This document shows, piece after piece, positions 22,401-34,843 of a stretch of DNA of 64,000 nucleotides (the stretch's first letter is position 1; the number at the start of each line of letters is the position of its first letter). This DNA is from Allium sativum. Taxonomy: Eukaryota > Streptophyta > Magnoliopsida > Asparagales > Amaryllidaceae. The notes under the pieces are model-generated. The model had not been told where the DNA came from. It ran no database searches and saw only the letters and a list, made by a program, of their open reading frames with translations. A program made the translations under genes and the position numbers. Location of the stretch: NCBI GenBank assembly GCA_030737875.1, contig CM060912.1, positions 463,330,310 to 463,394,309 on the forward strand. Direction: 5' to 3'.

Positions 22401-24070
22401 GTTGGTTTCGGCCTTCGGGGTTAATATTTGGGAAATTATTCTCTTGATTAATTTACGGTTAGTGACTAATGAATTGGAATGAGGCGTATGTTGTGTTTGT
22501 GTAACACTTATTTAAAATATACGCGAGTTATTCGGAAAGACCGGGTTTATCCCATTCTGAATAACTGATACGACGATAAGTCGAAGATGAAGACGATGGT
22601 CGAAGACCGGAGGTCTTCACGTCGTTTGGGTGATAACTGATGATCTTGATTGGGTTGTACACCCAAGAAGATGGAAACAGTTAGTGATCGTCCAGACGTA
22701 CTTGGAGATCGATGGATATGCGGGGTACTAGGTGCCTCCGGTTTCGTTCAGACCCAGAACGGACTTGTAAATGGACTGTGTGTCTGACATCGGATTTCAT
22801 TCTGTGTGACTGATATCGGTTGCATAGGATGGTTTGCCTGTGTGGCATGCTAAGATGCAAATGATCAAGGCTTCTGTTGAAAAGCAAAGCCTTGTGGTGA
22901 TGATCAAAGCACGGCCTTTGTGGCGAAGCTTTGTGTAACGTTTACCTCGCGTGTTTCACACCCGGTATGAACCAAAAACGGGAGAGGACATCAGGGAGGA
23001 CTTGCGTTTCTTTCTAGTTAGAAGTGGCGTCAGTGGTTTTACACGCCCTGACGAGTTTGACTTATGTGGTTGTTGTTGTTGCGAGGCGCCTCGGATTGAT
23101 CGGTCGTTCTCGAACCGATGGAGTCATTTAGTTGGCTCGTTTACGCCCCAAAGGGCGGAGAGACGTATTGTTCAGGCATAATAATCCACTCCGTGTGGAC
23201 CGGCCCTGACGATCCAAGGCCCACCTGAGTCTGGGACCTGAGACATGGGCTAGATTGTCTCGAATCGGTTGAGGACTATCTTTTGCCTCGGTTCATAGAT
23301 GGAAATCCAATTTCCAAATACGTGACATTTGCGGTTTTAACTGTAATCCTATATATGGCGACATAGTGGGATGGGGCGCTTATGCCGCCTATGATTGATA
23401 CTTATGATTTGAAGTTGTTTTATACACTATGCACTTATAATAGTATCAAATGATTTGTTTTAAACGTATCAAGCATTCTTTGGCTGTTATAAGGGAAAAC
23501 CCTATCCCCCGGCTTGCGTTGCATTGTGTGATAGGACCTGGGTCTTATAACAGCTTCATTTTTCTTTATTTAGCATTGCGCTGTTTGTTTTATGCACTGG
23601 TATTCTTGGGAGGAAACCCGTTCCGTGTTATACGGCGTGGTCCCTTGATTTACCTAACTTTGAAATAAAGATTAACTGTTTTAGTTCTCACACCAGTCAC
23701 ATGACTGACCTGGAGTTTATTGTTTTAACCTAAACTCTGGGTGCCCTTATTTTGACACGGGCAGCTAGTAGTTTTGGTTTTGCAGATTTATATTCACAGG
23801 TTCCTGGTTTACAGCTGGAATGATATCCGGAAAGCTTTGTATCCGTATATCTCGTCTAGTTGTGTATTGTATTATTTTCCGCTGCTATGTATTTAAATGT
23901 AATTTAAATCTCTGATATTTCTGTGTAATATTCATTTATACTCTGTATATTCTTGTAATCTGATGCATTGTTGTTATATACAATGTAACGTTCTTCTGTA
24001 TGAGTTCTGTTGTGGTTTGTTCTCGAACTATCCGACGCTTTCCTTTATGGGGAAGTTGCGGGTCTTTACA

Positions 24071-24075
24071 CCTTT
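24071..24075. repeat. TSD of C (right copy, CCTTT)
   Basis: Perfect match to 9468-9472. Confidence 0.95.
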
Positions 24076-24190
24076 ACACCATTAGCTTAAATTGATTTTG
24101 AATAATGGGCCGCAAATATTTACATATAAGAAAATAAAGAAAAGAGACAAAATATGTAAATGTAGAAAATACGATGTGTTTAACCCGAGG

Positions 24191-24262
24191 TTGGATTGAG
24201 TTGTGATGTAAACCTGCCCGGAACCGCCCGGCTGTCCAGTAGTCACAACAATACCTATCCAA
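24191..24262 (+). ncRNA. CCCGGA stem-loop, B copy 1 (candidate structured RNA)
   Basis: Lower stem TTGGAT (24,191-24,196) / ATCCAA (24,257-24,262). Upper stem GTTGTGA (24,200-24,206) / TCACAAC (24,243-24,249), extended by a U-G pair 24,207/24,242. The loop holds CTGCCCGGAACCGCCCGGC. Compared with copy 2, both stems change on both sides and still pair. Confidence 0.6.
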
Positions 24263-24301
24263 TGTGGGTGGTTAAACGTGGAGCCCAATAAGGACCCGAG
24301 G

Positions 24302-24372
24302 TTAGACTAAGTTGTGGCGTAAGACTGCCCGGACCCAACCGGCAACAGGCAGCCACAACAATACCTGTCTAA
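24302..24372 (+). ncRNA. CCCGGA stem-loop, B copy 2 (candidate structured RNA)
   Basis: Lower stem TTAGAC (24,302-24,307) / GTCTAA (24,367-24,372). Upper stem GTTGTGGC (24,311-24,318) / GCCACAAC (24,352-24,359). The loop holds CTGCCCGGACCCAACCGGC. A TGTGAGAGGTC tail follows, as in the D and E copies. Confidence 0.6.
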
Positions 24373-25523
24373 TGTGAGAGGTCAAGGCTTTAATAAGACA
24401 ATTAAAGCTGAGTCAGGATTGATAGGATTAAGTAAATTATATTAATACTTAATCAAGATGGAACATGCTAAACTAAACAGACTGATTGGGGGTTAGGTTT
24501 ATAACACACTTAACCAACTTAGCATGTTGGCTAGAAATAGAAAAACCTAGTAGCGGGGGACCCTTTTCAGCAGTAACCCTATAAGGTATCATGATACCCT
24601 GAAACTAGGCAGGGTGGGGCACGATTACTGGGCTGATTGTAAGAGGTCAAATCGACGGCGGTGGTGCAGCAGTGTAGGTTCTAACGGGGTGCGGGCGTGC
24701 ACACACTCCGGCGCAGAAAAATAAGGCACTGGGCACCAGTAGCATACCTGTGCATTCTAGGATTGTGTCGGGCCGCCACCATGGGACTTGATACACCCCA
24801 TGGTGGGACCAGCATAGGTAACTACAACATCGGGGGCCGTAAGACACATGTAACTATGCGAGTAGGAGCCGATCATCATAAAATGGATCACTTTACCCTG
24901 ATTATGGGGTGCCAGTTGGGAACTAGTTTATATGGGTACAGAGATTAATACGGGGTACGATAGTATATTCGACCCTAGACAACTTAACTAAGTTTATGGT
25001 GCTTTCCCATTTCTAGTTTATACTTATCATACCCAGTTCTTTATTCATAGACTGAATAGTCCTAGACTTACTCAGGCTTTATGTCTGACTCTACTTTTCT
25101 TTCGTCTTCTTTTCTTCCGTTCCCTCCCCCCCAGGTCCACAGGGAGGGAATACTGCAGCTTGACCAGCCTTCATATCCAGCTTGAAGAGAAAGAATGTAT
25201 TGCTTGGATCTTTTCGTTTTGGACTATGGCTTTGGACAGCAACTATGGGACTTTTGCAGTTTATTTATGTTTTCTTTATGCTTCTTTAAATAATGTAATC
25301 AAGACAGTTATGACCATGTTATGTTTTTGGAAGTATTGTAAGACAATTATGGTATGGTTGTTGTAACACGCATTTTTAATGAAATAAAAGTTGTTGTTTT
25401 TCCGCTGTTCAAAAATATGTGTTCTTATATCTGTCTTGTATATCTGTGACTTATACTTATAAACCTCCACCAAAATTAGGGCATTCCCTTTGAGAGTGAC
25501 CCTAACGGAGGTGGGGTGTTTCA

Positions 25524-25528
25524 ATGAT
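25524..25528. repeat. TSD of B (right copy, ATGAT)
   Basis: Perfect match to 7369-7373. Confidence 0.92.
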
Positions 25529-28500
25529 GTTATAAAAATACGATTTTTAACATGAAAAGGAAGTTATAAAAATACGATTTTTATGTCTTTTCTACATATA
25601 GTAGAAATTATATAGTAGAAGTGAAAATAAAAATATGATTTTTATATAGTAGAAATTATAAAAATATAATTTTTATAAGGTAGAGAATGGTATCGATTTT
25701 TATATATGAAGTAGAAATGTAAAAATATAATCTTTATATAGAGGAGTGTTTTAAAAATATAATCTTTTCTACATATGTAGCGTTATAAAAATATAATTTT
25801 TATATGGGAAGTAGCGATATAAAAACGTGATTTTTAAAACAAACATCATATTAAAAATGTGATTTTTACTATGAACCGCGGAAAAGGATAGCTATGGTAT
25901 CGACGGGAATCAAATTAAAATCCGAACCGTTCAGAAATAAAGAATGGAGGAGTGGATCCCAAAGGTGAGAACTTCTCACTCTTCAATTTCTTTTTCTAGT
26001 TATATATATATACTAGGATGCAGACGGTGTTTAGTAGCACCCGACACAATCGTCCACAGACTATGAACTTGTTTGTTTGGCTGTGTAGTTGGTTAGATTA
26101 TTTGGGTTGAATTGAATTGTTTGGTGAAATGAAATTGATTTGATTGATGTGTGAATGGTGTGGGCCATCACTAGACCGGGGATAAGGCTAGGCCTTGTCC
26201 CGTTTCTAGTATCGTGCCGTTATGCCGCCGAAATTTTCTAAAATAAGTTAGAAAAATAAAAATATCATTTTATTGAATAAATGAATCGAATAAATATTTT
26301 ATCGTTAAAAATATAATTTTTAACGTGTATGTGAATAAAATAAAGTATTCATTTACAAACCAGACGGTTTGTTTATGTACACTGATTTGACTGATATTGA
26401 TTGGGACGATAAATTTTACACATCGCCCAACTGCACAAATAATATTCAGTGTTTGTTGATGTGAAACCCCACACGGGTGTTGGGATGATATTTGACGTAC
26501 ACTAGTCCCAATAATTAGTTGTTTGTCGATCGATAGGTTGACGGACAGCTGCGTTGTGCACTTTGGATGATGATTGATTATTTATTTCTGCTGTTATATA
26601 CATGTGTTGTGTGGAATCCATATAATTAACTTTATATGGTGATTGATTGGGCCTCATTCCAATTTAGAAAATAAAGAATATTATAAAATAAAGGTTCATG
26701 TGTTGACTGTACTCATCCGTTGAGATTAGTCATGTGTTGAACGAAATATTTTAACAATAAAATTTACATCTTTATCATATATAAAATTAGGAATTAACTG
26801 GAAAATAGATAAGATGAGTGGTCTCCTGGATGTTGATCTGATGTTGGTTTCGGCCTTCGGGGTTAATATTCAGGGAATCGTTCTCTTACTAGTTTACGGT
26901 TGGAGTCTGATTCTAAATCAAACGATAGATACCATAATTTTTATAAAATATATTGAATAACAAAAATAGTCACACGTGGACAGTACTCATTCGTTGAGAT
27001 TAGTCATGTGTTGACAAAAATATAGATTCGTGTATTGACAAGAATAAATATTCGTTTGTTGAATAGAATAACGGAATTATTGAAATATATAAAGCCGTGT
27101 TGATTAGAGATGCGCTATTTTGACGCGAACGATATTTATATCGATTATATTCGTTTTTATAAATCGAATAGAAAACCAATTTGAATTGAATCGAATAGAA
27201 AACCAATTTGAATTGAATCGAATAGAAAACCAATTTGAATTGAATCGAATAGAAAACCAATTTGAATTGAATCGAATAGAAAACCAATTTGAATTGAATA
27301 GAAAACCAATTTGAATTGAATCGAATAGAAAACCAATTTGAATTGAATCGAATAGAAAACCAATTTGAATTGAATCGAAAAGAAAACCAATTCGAATTGA
27401 ATTGAATATAAAACGAATTCGAATTGAATTGAAAACGAATTCGAATTGAATTGAAAACAAATTGAAATGAATTCAAATTGAATTGAAATTTGAATTGAAT
27501 AGAAATGAAAGTAAAAAGAATTTATAATAGAAAATTCAATTTTGATTTGAATTTGAAATAAAGGTTGAAATTGTTTTTGAAACGAATTCCAAACTATTTA
27601 TAAAATTCGTTTTAAATAGAAATCGACGGAATATATATTATATATATTATATATATAATATAATGGCCTGAATAGAACGCGCCGCGCTGCGGCAGTTCGT
27701 GAATTTCGACCATTTATTTCGAACGGACATTACGGGAGATCCGACCGTCGGATTCTCCTAAAACCGGAACCGTTGGGTTCGTATCGAAAAGAGCTTTCTA
27801 ACGAATATTAGAAATTTGAAATCTAACGGTTGGATTTGGAGATACGTCCAAATCAAATTTCGAAAAGGTCGCTGTAAGTGCAGTTCGATGGCCGTTGATG
27901 GAAATCGACTGTACGGGCCTTGATAAAATTATTAAAAATATCAATAATTTGTGTAAAATCATAAGAAATGATTTGGGAAAAATTGGGATGAAAAACTCCA
28001 CATTTGAAAAGATAAAAATAGATTTTTATCAAAATGAACTAGTTTTGATCTAAAATTAAAACCCATTTATTTTTAAATAAATGAATTGGATTTGAAATTG
28101 GTTGCAAATTGAATTGATTTGTGGGTTTATCGTGAAGGGTGTTTTAAATGACACTTGTTCTTCAACCCGATAAATAAATAGAACGTGATTTGGGTTTGTC
28201 GTGAACTGTGTTTTAAATGACATTAGTTCTTTAACCCAGTAAAAGGAGTTTTAATGAATCTTTGATTAGATTGAAATGTGAATTGATAATCTAAATTATC
28301 AAAAATTAGAAAATGAGCGAGAATGGAGTATCACCAGTTTTGCTCCAAAGCGATAGTTAAATCTTTAATTAGATTTGAACGTGGAATGGTAATAAATTTT
28401 ACCAACAACACTGTGGTATTAGATATGGAGTATTACCAGTTTTGCTTCATGGGATGAATAGGTTGGGATTGGGAAATAAAATAAATAATTACTTCGGTGT

Positions 28501-30419
28501 GGTTCGCTAATCTCGACTAGTTTAGAAAACCATAATTTAGTTTGAAACGATATCCAAAGGAAGACTAAAGGATAAATTTTAAAGAATTTATCTTGGATAA
28601 AATTAATGGGAACCTTTCCCTAAGAATTGAAATTTAGAAACTAGCTGAAGGTTAGTTAAGAAGAATGGTTTCCTGGGTATTGATCTGATGTTGGTTTCGG
28701 CCTTCGGGGTTAATATTTAGGGAATTGCTCTCTTACTGATTTACGGTTAGTGACTGATGAATTGGAATGAGGCGTATGTTGTGGTTGTGTAACATTTGTT
28801 TTAATATACGCGGGTTGTTCGGAAATGCCGGGTTTATACCCATTCTGAATAACCGATTCGACGATATGTCGAAGATGAAGACGGTGGTCGAAGACCGGAA
28901 GTCTTCACATCGTTTGGGTGATTACTGATGATCTTGATTGGGCTGTACACCCAAGATGAGGGAATCAGTTGGTGATCGTCCAGACGTGTTGGAGATCGAT
29001 GGATATGCGAGGAAAGTGCCTCCGGTTTCGTTCGACCCAGAACGAACTTGTAAATGGATTGTGTGTCCGACATTGGATTTTATTCTGTGTTGATTGATCT
29101 CTGTTCAATATATATCTGTTTGGCGGCGAAGAATTTATTCTTTTGCTTAACGCCCTTCTCTGAGACGTACGAGCTTAGAGGTTATATATCGATAGATATC
29201 AATCGCATGGCATGAATTGCCTGTGTGGCACGCTGAGTTGCATGGATCAAGGCTTCTGTTGAAAAGCAAAGTCTTGTGGTTGATGATCGAAGCACGGCCT
29301 TTGGGGCGTAGCTTTGTGTATAACGTGAATTCGCGAGCCTCACACCTCGGTATGAGTTAAAAACGGGATAAGGACTGCAGGGAGAGCACGACGTTTCTTT
29401 CTAGCTTTGGTGGTGTCAGTGACTTACCAGCCCTGACATTTATATACTTTTCACCTATGTGGTTGTTGGATGAGGCGCCTCGATTTTAGGTCTATAAGGA
29501 CCAGGAAACGTGTGTTCAGGCATAATTAATCCTCAAACGTAAGAGAGGACCGGCCCTGAAGCATCCAGGGGTTACCCAGAGTGTGTAGTCCTGAGGCATT
29601 TGCTAGAGTGTCTCGAAGCGGAGAGGAGCTTGCCCCTTGCCTCGACTCATGACGGAAATCCAATTTCCAATACGAGATATTTCGGCTTTATTTGTAGAGC
29701 CTAGTATGGCGACATAGTAGCATGGGATGTTATGCCGTCTATGATTTATATTTATGATTGAAATTGTTTTGACACTATACACTTACTATAGTATCAAATG
29801 ATTTGTTTTAAACGTACCAAGCATGTTTGGCTATTATAAGGGAAAACCCTATCCTCCGGCTTGCTTTGCATTGTGTGATGGGACCTGGGTCTTATAATAG
29901 CTTCATTTTTTGAAAAAGCATTGCGTTGTTTATTCTATGCACTGGTATTCTTGGGAGGAAACCCGTTCCGTGTTATACGGCGTGGTCCCTTGAATTACTC
30001 TCTTTTAAAGTAAAGTTTTAAATAATTGTTTTAGTTCTCACACCAGTCACATGACTGACCTGGAGTTTATTGTTTTAACCTAAACTCTGGGTGCCCCTAT
30101 TTTCCACACGGGCAGCTAGTAGTTTTGGTTTTGCAGATTTATATTCACAGGATCCTGGTTTACAGCTAGAATGATATCCGGAAAGCTCTGTATCCGTATA
30201 TCACCTTCAGTTGTGCTTTGTATTATTTTTCCGCTGCTATGTAATTTAATGTAATCTCTGATGTTTATCGAATGTAATTTATTCATTATATTCTGTATAT
30301 TCTTGTATTCTGATGAAATTGTTGTAATAGCAATGAAATGTTCTTCCGTCTGCATTCTCTTGTGTGTTGTTCTCAAAGTATCCGCTCTTTCCCTCACGGG
30401 GAAGTAACGGGTTCTTACA
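25529..30419 (+). mobile_element. Element A, 3' LTR, second part
   Basis: It resumes the LTR cut at 7373 and aligns with 1-4757 from about 25,654 on. It holds AT palindromes (25,529-25,870), a 27-bp minisatellite (27,164-27,450), the antisense ORF (27,798-28,001) and the conserved tail, and ends GTTCTTACA at 30,419. The expected 3' target duplication is TATTT (30,420-30,424); its left partner is outside the window. Confidence 0.93.
27164..27450. repeat. 27-bp minisatellite in A 3' LTR
   Basis: Twin of 1511-1797. Single-base differences change which frames stay open, as expected for non-coding DNA. Confidence 0.93.
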
Positions 30420-31913
30420 TATTTTCTAAATATAAAAATCGTATAATTATATGAATAAAAATCGCACCTTTACATGAATAAAAATCATATTCTTATTTGC
30501 TATTCAAATAGATAAAAATCCAAATTTTATATTGTTAATCGCATAGTAAAAAAATCCTATTTTTATTCTATGATAACATATATCTAAAAATCATATTTTT
30601 ATTAACTATATATATATACAACTGAAATAAAAATCAATATTATAAAAAATGCACCTTTTCACTTGTAAAAATTCGATTTTTGAGTTGAGGATGACCTATG
30701 CGGCGCTGGTGGGGTCAGAGGTGGCGGGTGAGGTGTTGGAGCGTCGGAGAGGGGTGCAGGGGGTGCGGTCGGTGGTTGGTCAGCCAAAGGGTGGTAGCGC
30801 GAGGTCTGGGGTTCTTCTGTCGTGCGAGGCTAAGCGGGAAGGAGGAGAACGGGGGAAGGAAGAGGATCGGAGGGGGTTTGGGGGGCGCAGCCTGAGGGGC
30901 TGGCGATCCGCCAGGGGCGGCGGCTGATCGACGCAGTTAGGTTTTTTTCTTCTTTTAACTAAAAGTCGACGGGGAGAGAGAATAGGAAGGAGGGGAGAGT
31001 TATTTTATATAAATATATATTTTCATATTTATATTAATTCCAAAAAGGTTGACTTTTCATTTGAACTCCAAACAAGGCCCAACGATTGTCGCCCTAGCTA
31101 ATTACCCTCATCCCGAACACAGTGGGATATGCTTCATAACCCAATTCGGCTGTTACAATCAACTTTTCTTTAAATTAAAATATAAATCAATATATATATT
31201 CAATTTGAACGCACATTTCAATTTACCGGGGCCACATACGAACCCCAAAAATTCCAGAAAAATAAATCTGGCTATGTTTTGATGATACGGTCCTAACAAA
31301 ACTAATTTCATCAAATTTGAAGATCGTTTGAAAAATGGCCATTATCTGGTCGATCCAAATTGACTGAAACTGTTCAAACACGTTTTCTTTTGCCACGCTC
31401 ACATATTGATTCCAAAAATTATGAAAATTGGAATCTAGTAGTAGTTTGACATTCCGAATCCAATAAAAGTGGTTTCGTCGAAAATGGAGATCATTTGCAA
31501 AATGGCTATTTTTTTAGGGCTATATTTCCATAGTGACTATTCTGAATTTTCAACTGGGCATAACATTTTAATCCCGCTATGAAATTTCAATTTTTCGGAT
31601 TCGTTGGAAAGATATTTTCAAATAGATTCTAATATTTCTAGTTTCGGTAAATTCCAATTTATTTTGAATCCTGTACATTCATTTGAAATTTGAAATCGAA
31701 TTTTCAAACTACCGCGCCATTTCCAATTCCTTTTATAATTAAAGTAAATATTTATATTCTAACTTCGATTTAAATAAATTTATACGTTCTTATTCTATTC
31801 AAAATAAATTTCTAGTCGTTATTATTTAAAATATATCATTTTAAATATTCAAAATTCATTAAAATTGTCAAAATAAAAATTTTAAATTGGTTTTGATTTT
31901 CCGGGTTTTTACA
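30420..31913 (-). mobile_element. Element G: minus-strand giant-LTR fragment
   Basis: Read on the minus strand from 31,913 it starts TGTAAAAACCCGG and follows the U3 of A and C, including the two CGACGAAAC blocks and the CATATCCCACTGTG block near 31,110-31,130. It then has a TATA-like region (31,003-31,011), a GC-rich leader (about 30,690-30,960) and AT palindromes. It is cut at 30,420 by the end of element A; its remainder would lie left of the window. Confidence 0.88.
30690..31011 (-). promoter_or_regulatory. Candidate promoter and GC-rich leader of G
   Basis: On the minus strand ATATAAAA (31,003-31,010) is followed by a CT-rich patch and then a GC-rich block. The block is G-rich on the plus strand and gives spurious glycine/arginine frames (30,649-30,927). 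The GC-rich sequence is not the same as in A or C, although its place in the LTR is. Confidence 0.45.
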
Positions 31914-31989
31914 AAATTTGGATTTTAAAAGACAACGCGACTAAGCTAAGAAGTACAAAAAAAAATTTACAAAAGGAATTTAATTTTTT

Positions 31990-32728
31990 TTAAGACATCT
32001 GAAAATTCCGAACTTGAAGTATTTGAAAAAGAAAATTTGCTGAAAACCGAATCTATTTTGAATGGGCTTAAAAATGAGATTAAAAAATTCATGAATTTTG
32101 AAAAACATGAGTTTGAAAAGCAAAAACATTTTGAATTTGAAATATCTAAGTCTAAAACTAAAATTAAATTACTTGAAAATGAAATTTTGGTTTTGAAACA
32201 ATATGATGCTAAAAGGAAGATCACTAATAATCGTTGTTCGGGTTTAATAAAAGAAAATGGTGATCTCAAATGCAAAATTCATTGACTAGAATCAACCTTG
32301 AATAAATTTTCTAACGGGGAAAAATCGTTGAATATGTTGTTGCAAATCAAGTTTCTGTTGGAAATAAATATGGTCTTGGCTTTGGGAAAATAAATGTTTT
32401 TGAAAATCGGAATTCAAATGGTTTTAAAAATTCATCAAAAAGCTTTGGAAAAAGTCGTCTTGAATATTTAAACTCTGAAAATCTCAAAGGATTTTTAAAT
32501 CATAATCGAGATGAGAATTTGCTGAGTAGCAATTCATTTAAACATTTTTGGATCCCAAAAAGAAATATATTGAATTCAAGAAAGTTCAAACAGATTTCAG
32601 TTCCTAAGGGTACGAAGGTAAATTCAGATGGATTGTTATACAAACAGGTTTGGGTACCTAAAGTCGTGAACACATTTCAAAGTGGTTTTACAAATTTTGT
32701 TAGACCACTCGATGCACTAAACTGTTAG
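31990..32728 (+). pseudogene. Gag C-terminal remnant, Sirevirus-like copia
   Basis: Two frames are still open. 32,037-32,285 encodes a lysine/glutamate-rich segment with heptad-like spacing (repeated FEKHEFEK-type runs), fitting the coiled-coil region that Sirevirus Gag carries. 32,519-32,728 contains the tract KQVWVPK, typical of the region before the protease in plant copia polyproteins. Between them (32,286-32,518) the frame is broken by stops, although LNMLL and GLGFGK-like pieces remain. A stop follows LDALNC at 32,726-32,728, and no protease, integrase or reverse transcriptase follows. It would have packaged copia RNA in cytoplasmic particles; it is not functional now. The family call rests on motif style, not on an alignment. 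Confidence 0.55.
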
Positions 32729-34835
32729 GTACCAGAGGATGCTGAGGAACTGCTTTGGAAAAGAGAAGTTGAATTCAAACTGCTCTATATCTTTGAATCA
32801 CTCCAGTGTTCCTTAGCCAAGTTTGTTGTGTTATGGATTCACTGGTTCACACCGATTTCAGGTTTGATCTCTAACCACATTCTTCTTGTCTGTTAATATT
32901 CTTTGTTTCTATTCTTCTTTGTTTATTCCTCCTTCGGCACCTTCTATTTCTTCCTTTTGTTTATGGTTATTTGATTTGTCACTGCTACATTTTTTCTTAA
33001 GCTTCTCAGCTTCAAATTGCGTAATTCTTGTTTTTCTGGAAATTCGCTTCATTTGTATAAAACTCTCATGCTTTAATGATTTACAGATCCTTAATTCAAA
33101 ATTGTAAATGTTTGCAATTATTTTGAAGTTTATTTTCTTTACTGATTTCTAAGTTCCAAGCAGTGCTGAAGCTTTCTTACCATATCTTAAACACTATTAA
33201 TTTGTATTGTAAATTTTTTGAAGATCTGAAAATTTAAGGAAATTTCACACACCTTTGCTGTTTCGAGTTTCTTCTATTTCATTTTAGAAAGACTTGAAAA
33301 ATTATACTCATTACAGCACACTACTATTCTTCAGTTGTGATAATTTCATTGTTTTTTGGATTGGCTTGGATATTTCAGAATTGAAAAACACTTGGCATGA
33401 ATCATTGTATTACATCCTGAAATTCATTTTATTTCATGATCATTTGACTTAGGTATTTGTTTGTTTGAAATCATTCAAAATCTTTGACATCTTGAATCTC
33501 ACACACTTCTCGAATTTGAAATTGATAATCTTGTGTGATCGATTCATTGTATCTTGAAGTTTTCACGTCCCTTCAAGTGATTTCGAATAGTCTGTTTCTA
33601 AACTTGGATCATGAATCATCTCTTAGGCTTGATACAAATAATCTAAATTTTTCTTTGAAAATCTTGTTTTGAAACTCATTATTTTGCTGCTCTGATGAAA
33701 GAAATCATTTTGACATTTTTTTAATGACTGATTTCCTTGGTAAAAATTGTTTGCTGCTCTGCTAGGTGGAATTTGTGTGCTTTATTTGCCTGTTTGGGCT
33801 TGGTAATTGGATATTGTTGTCTGAGATACCTTTGTTAGCCACCAGGGTGTATTAAAATCCTTGTTAATGGAGATAACAAGTGGTATCGATCTTAGGTGTC
33901 TTATATTTTTCTCACTCAACTGCTTGATTTTTTTAAACTGTTTTTTCAAATTGAAATATATTTAGAATTCATCAAAATTATTATCAATTTTTTGAAATAG
34001 TGATGAGTTGTGACTACAGTATATTTCACAACAAGAGGAGATTTTATTTATATTTTCATGATGATTGAACAATTTTTATAACATCATTGAATTGGCGTTT
34101 ATGTCACGAACATCTTCTTAGTCTATTATCATTCTGCCATCCAACATGATTTTATATTAATATGGAAAGTTTAATATTTTTTAAAATCATCTTAAACTTA
34201 CTGCTTTAAAATTTGTGATGGAAATGTGACTGTATTATCTTTTTCAAAAAAAGAGATCATTGAAAATTTTCAAGAATCTCGGTACAGTTGAGCATATTTC
34301 ATAATGTGGTTAATTTATAAATTTATTTCATAATCATTTCTGTACCTACCATATTTCTATCATCCATATTGATTTTATATACTGAGGAGTATTTAAAAAA
34401 TTGATAAAAATTTAATATACATAAGTGTTTCTCTAACCTCATTTAAAAATCCAAGATCTGGTTATCCGTGGTCAGTGTGCTCTTAAAATAAAAGGAAAAG
34501 AAAAAGGAAAATAAATAAATAAATAAAATTTTACATGAAATCCTCCTTGGCATGTAAAAGTCTACCTATCAATCCATTTTTCTACATGTGAAATGTGTTA
34601 ATATTTTATGATATATTATGATTTGTTGATTGATAGCTATTGAGATTTGAAATTATTTGATTGCATCACTTAAATTGAATTTATAATCTTAGTCCAAATC
34701 CATCACCATTTTGTGCTCATTTTTAAAATCCTATTTGAAAATAATTGGAAATCATATATTTTTAAAACTCTCTCCATTTTTTTAAATTTCATCGTAAATC
34801 CATCATTCTGGAATGTGAAATTTGCTTCTAGTTCT

Positions 34836-34843
34836 TAGAATAT
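34836..34843. repeat. TSD TAGAATAT (left)
   Basis: An 8-bp duplication, with its right copy at 36,187-36,194, directly flanking the GGGG/CCCC ends of the TIR element. Confidence 0.9.

Larger units (their letters stand above)
17307..24070 (+). mobile_element. Element C, 3' LTR (6,764 bp)
   Basis: Near-identical twin of the 5' LTR at 9473-16,273, offset 7,834 at the start and 7,797 at the end. One missing 34-bp unit accounts for most of the length difference. It ends CTTTACA, followed by the right CCTTT duplication. Confidence 0.97.
24076..25523 (+). mobile_element. Solo LTR B, right part
   Basis: It continues B after element C and ends GGTGGGGTGTTTCA, like the end of the E LTR (GACGTGGGGTGTCA). 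It carries two copies of the CCCGGA stem-loop (24,191-24,262 and 24,302-24,372), a pyrimidine tract ending CCACAG near 25,141, and a polyadenylation-like GAAATAAAAG near 25,380. The right ATGAT duplication follows. Confidence 0.88.

Noticed and set aside
9473..24070. Simple segmental tandem duplication of a 7.8-kb unit
   Set aside because: The copies are separated by a body with primer site and polypurine tract and flanked by a 5-bp duplication, so they are LTRs.
30649..30927. Glycine/arginine-rich ORFs
   Set aside because: They are antisense readings of the GC-rich leader of minus-strand LTR G.
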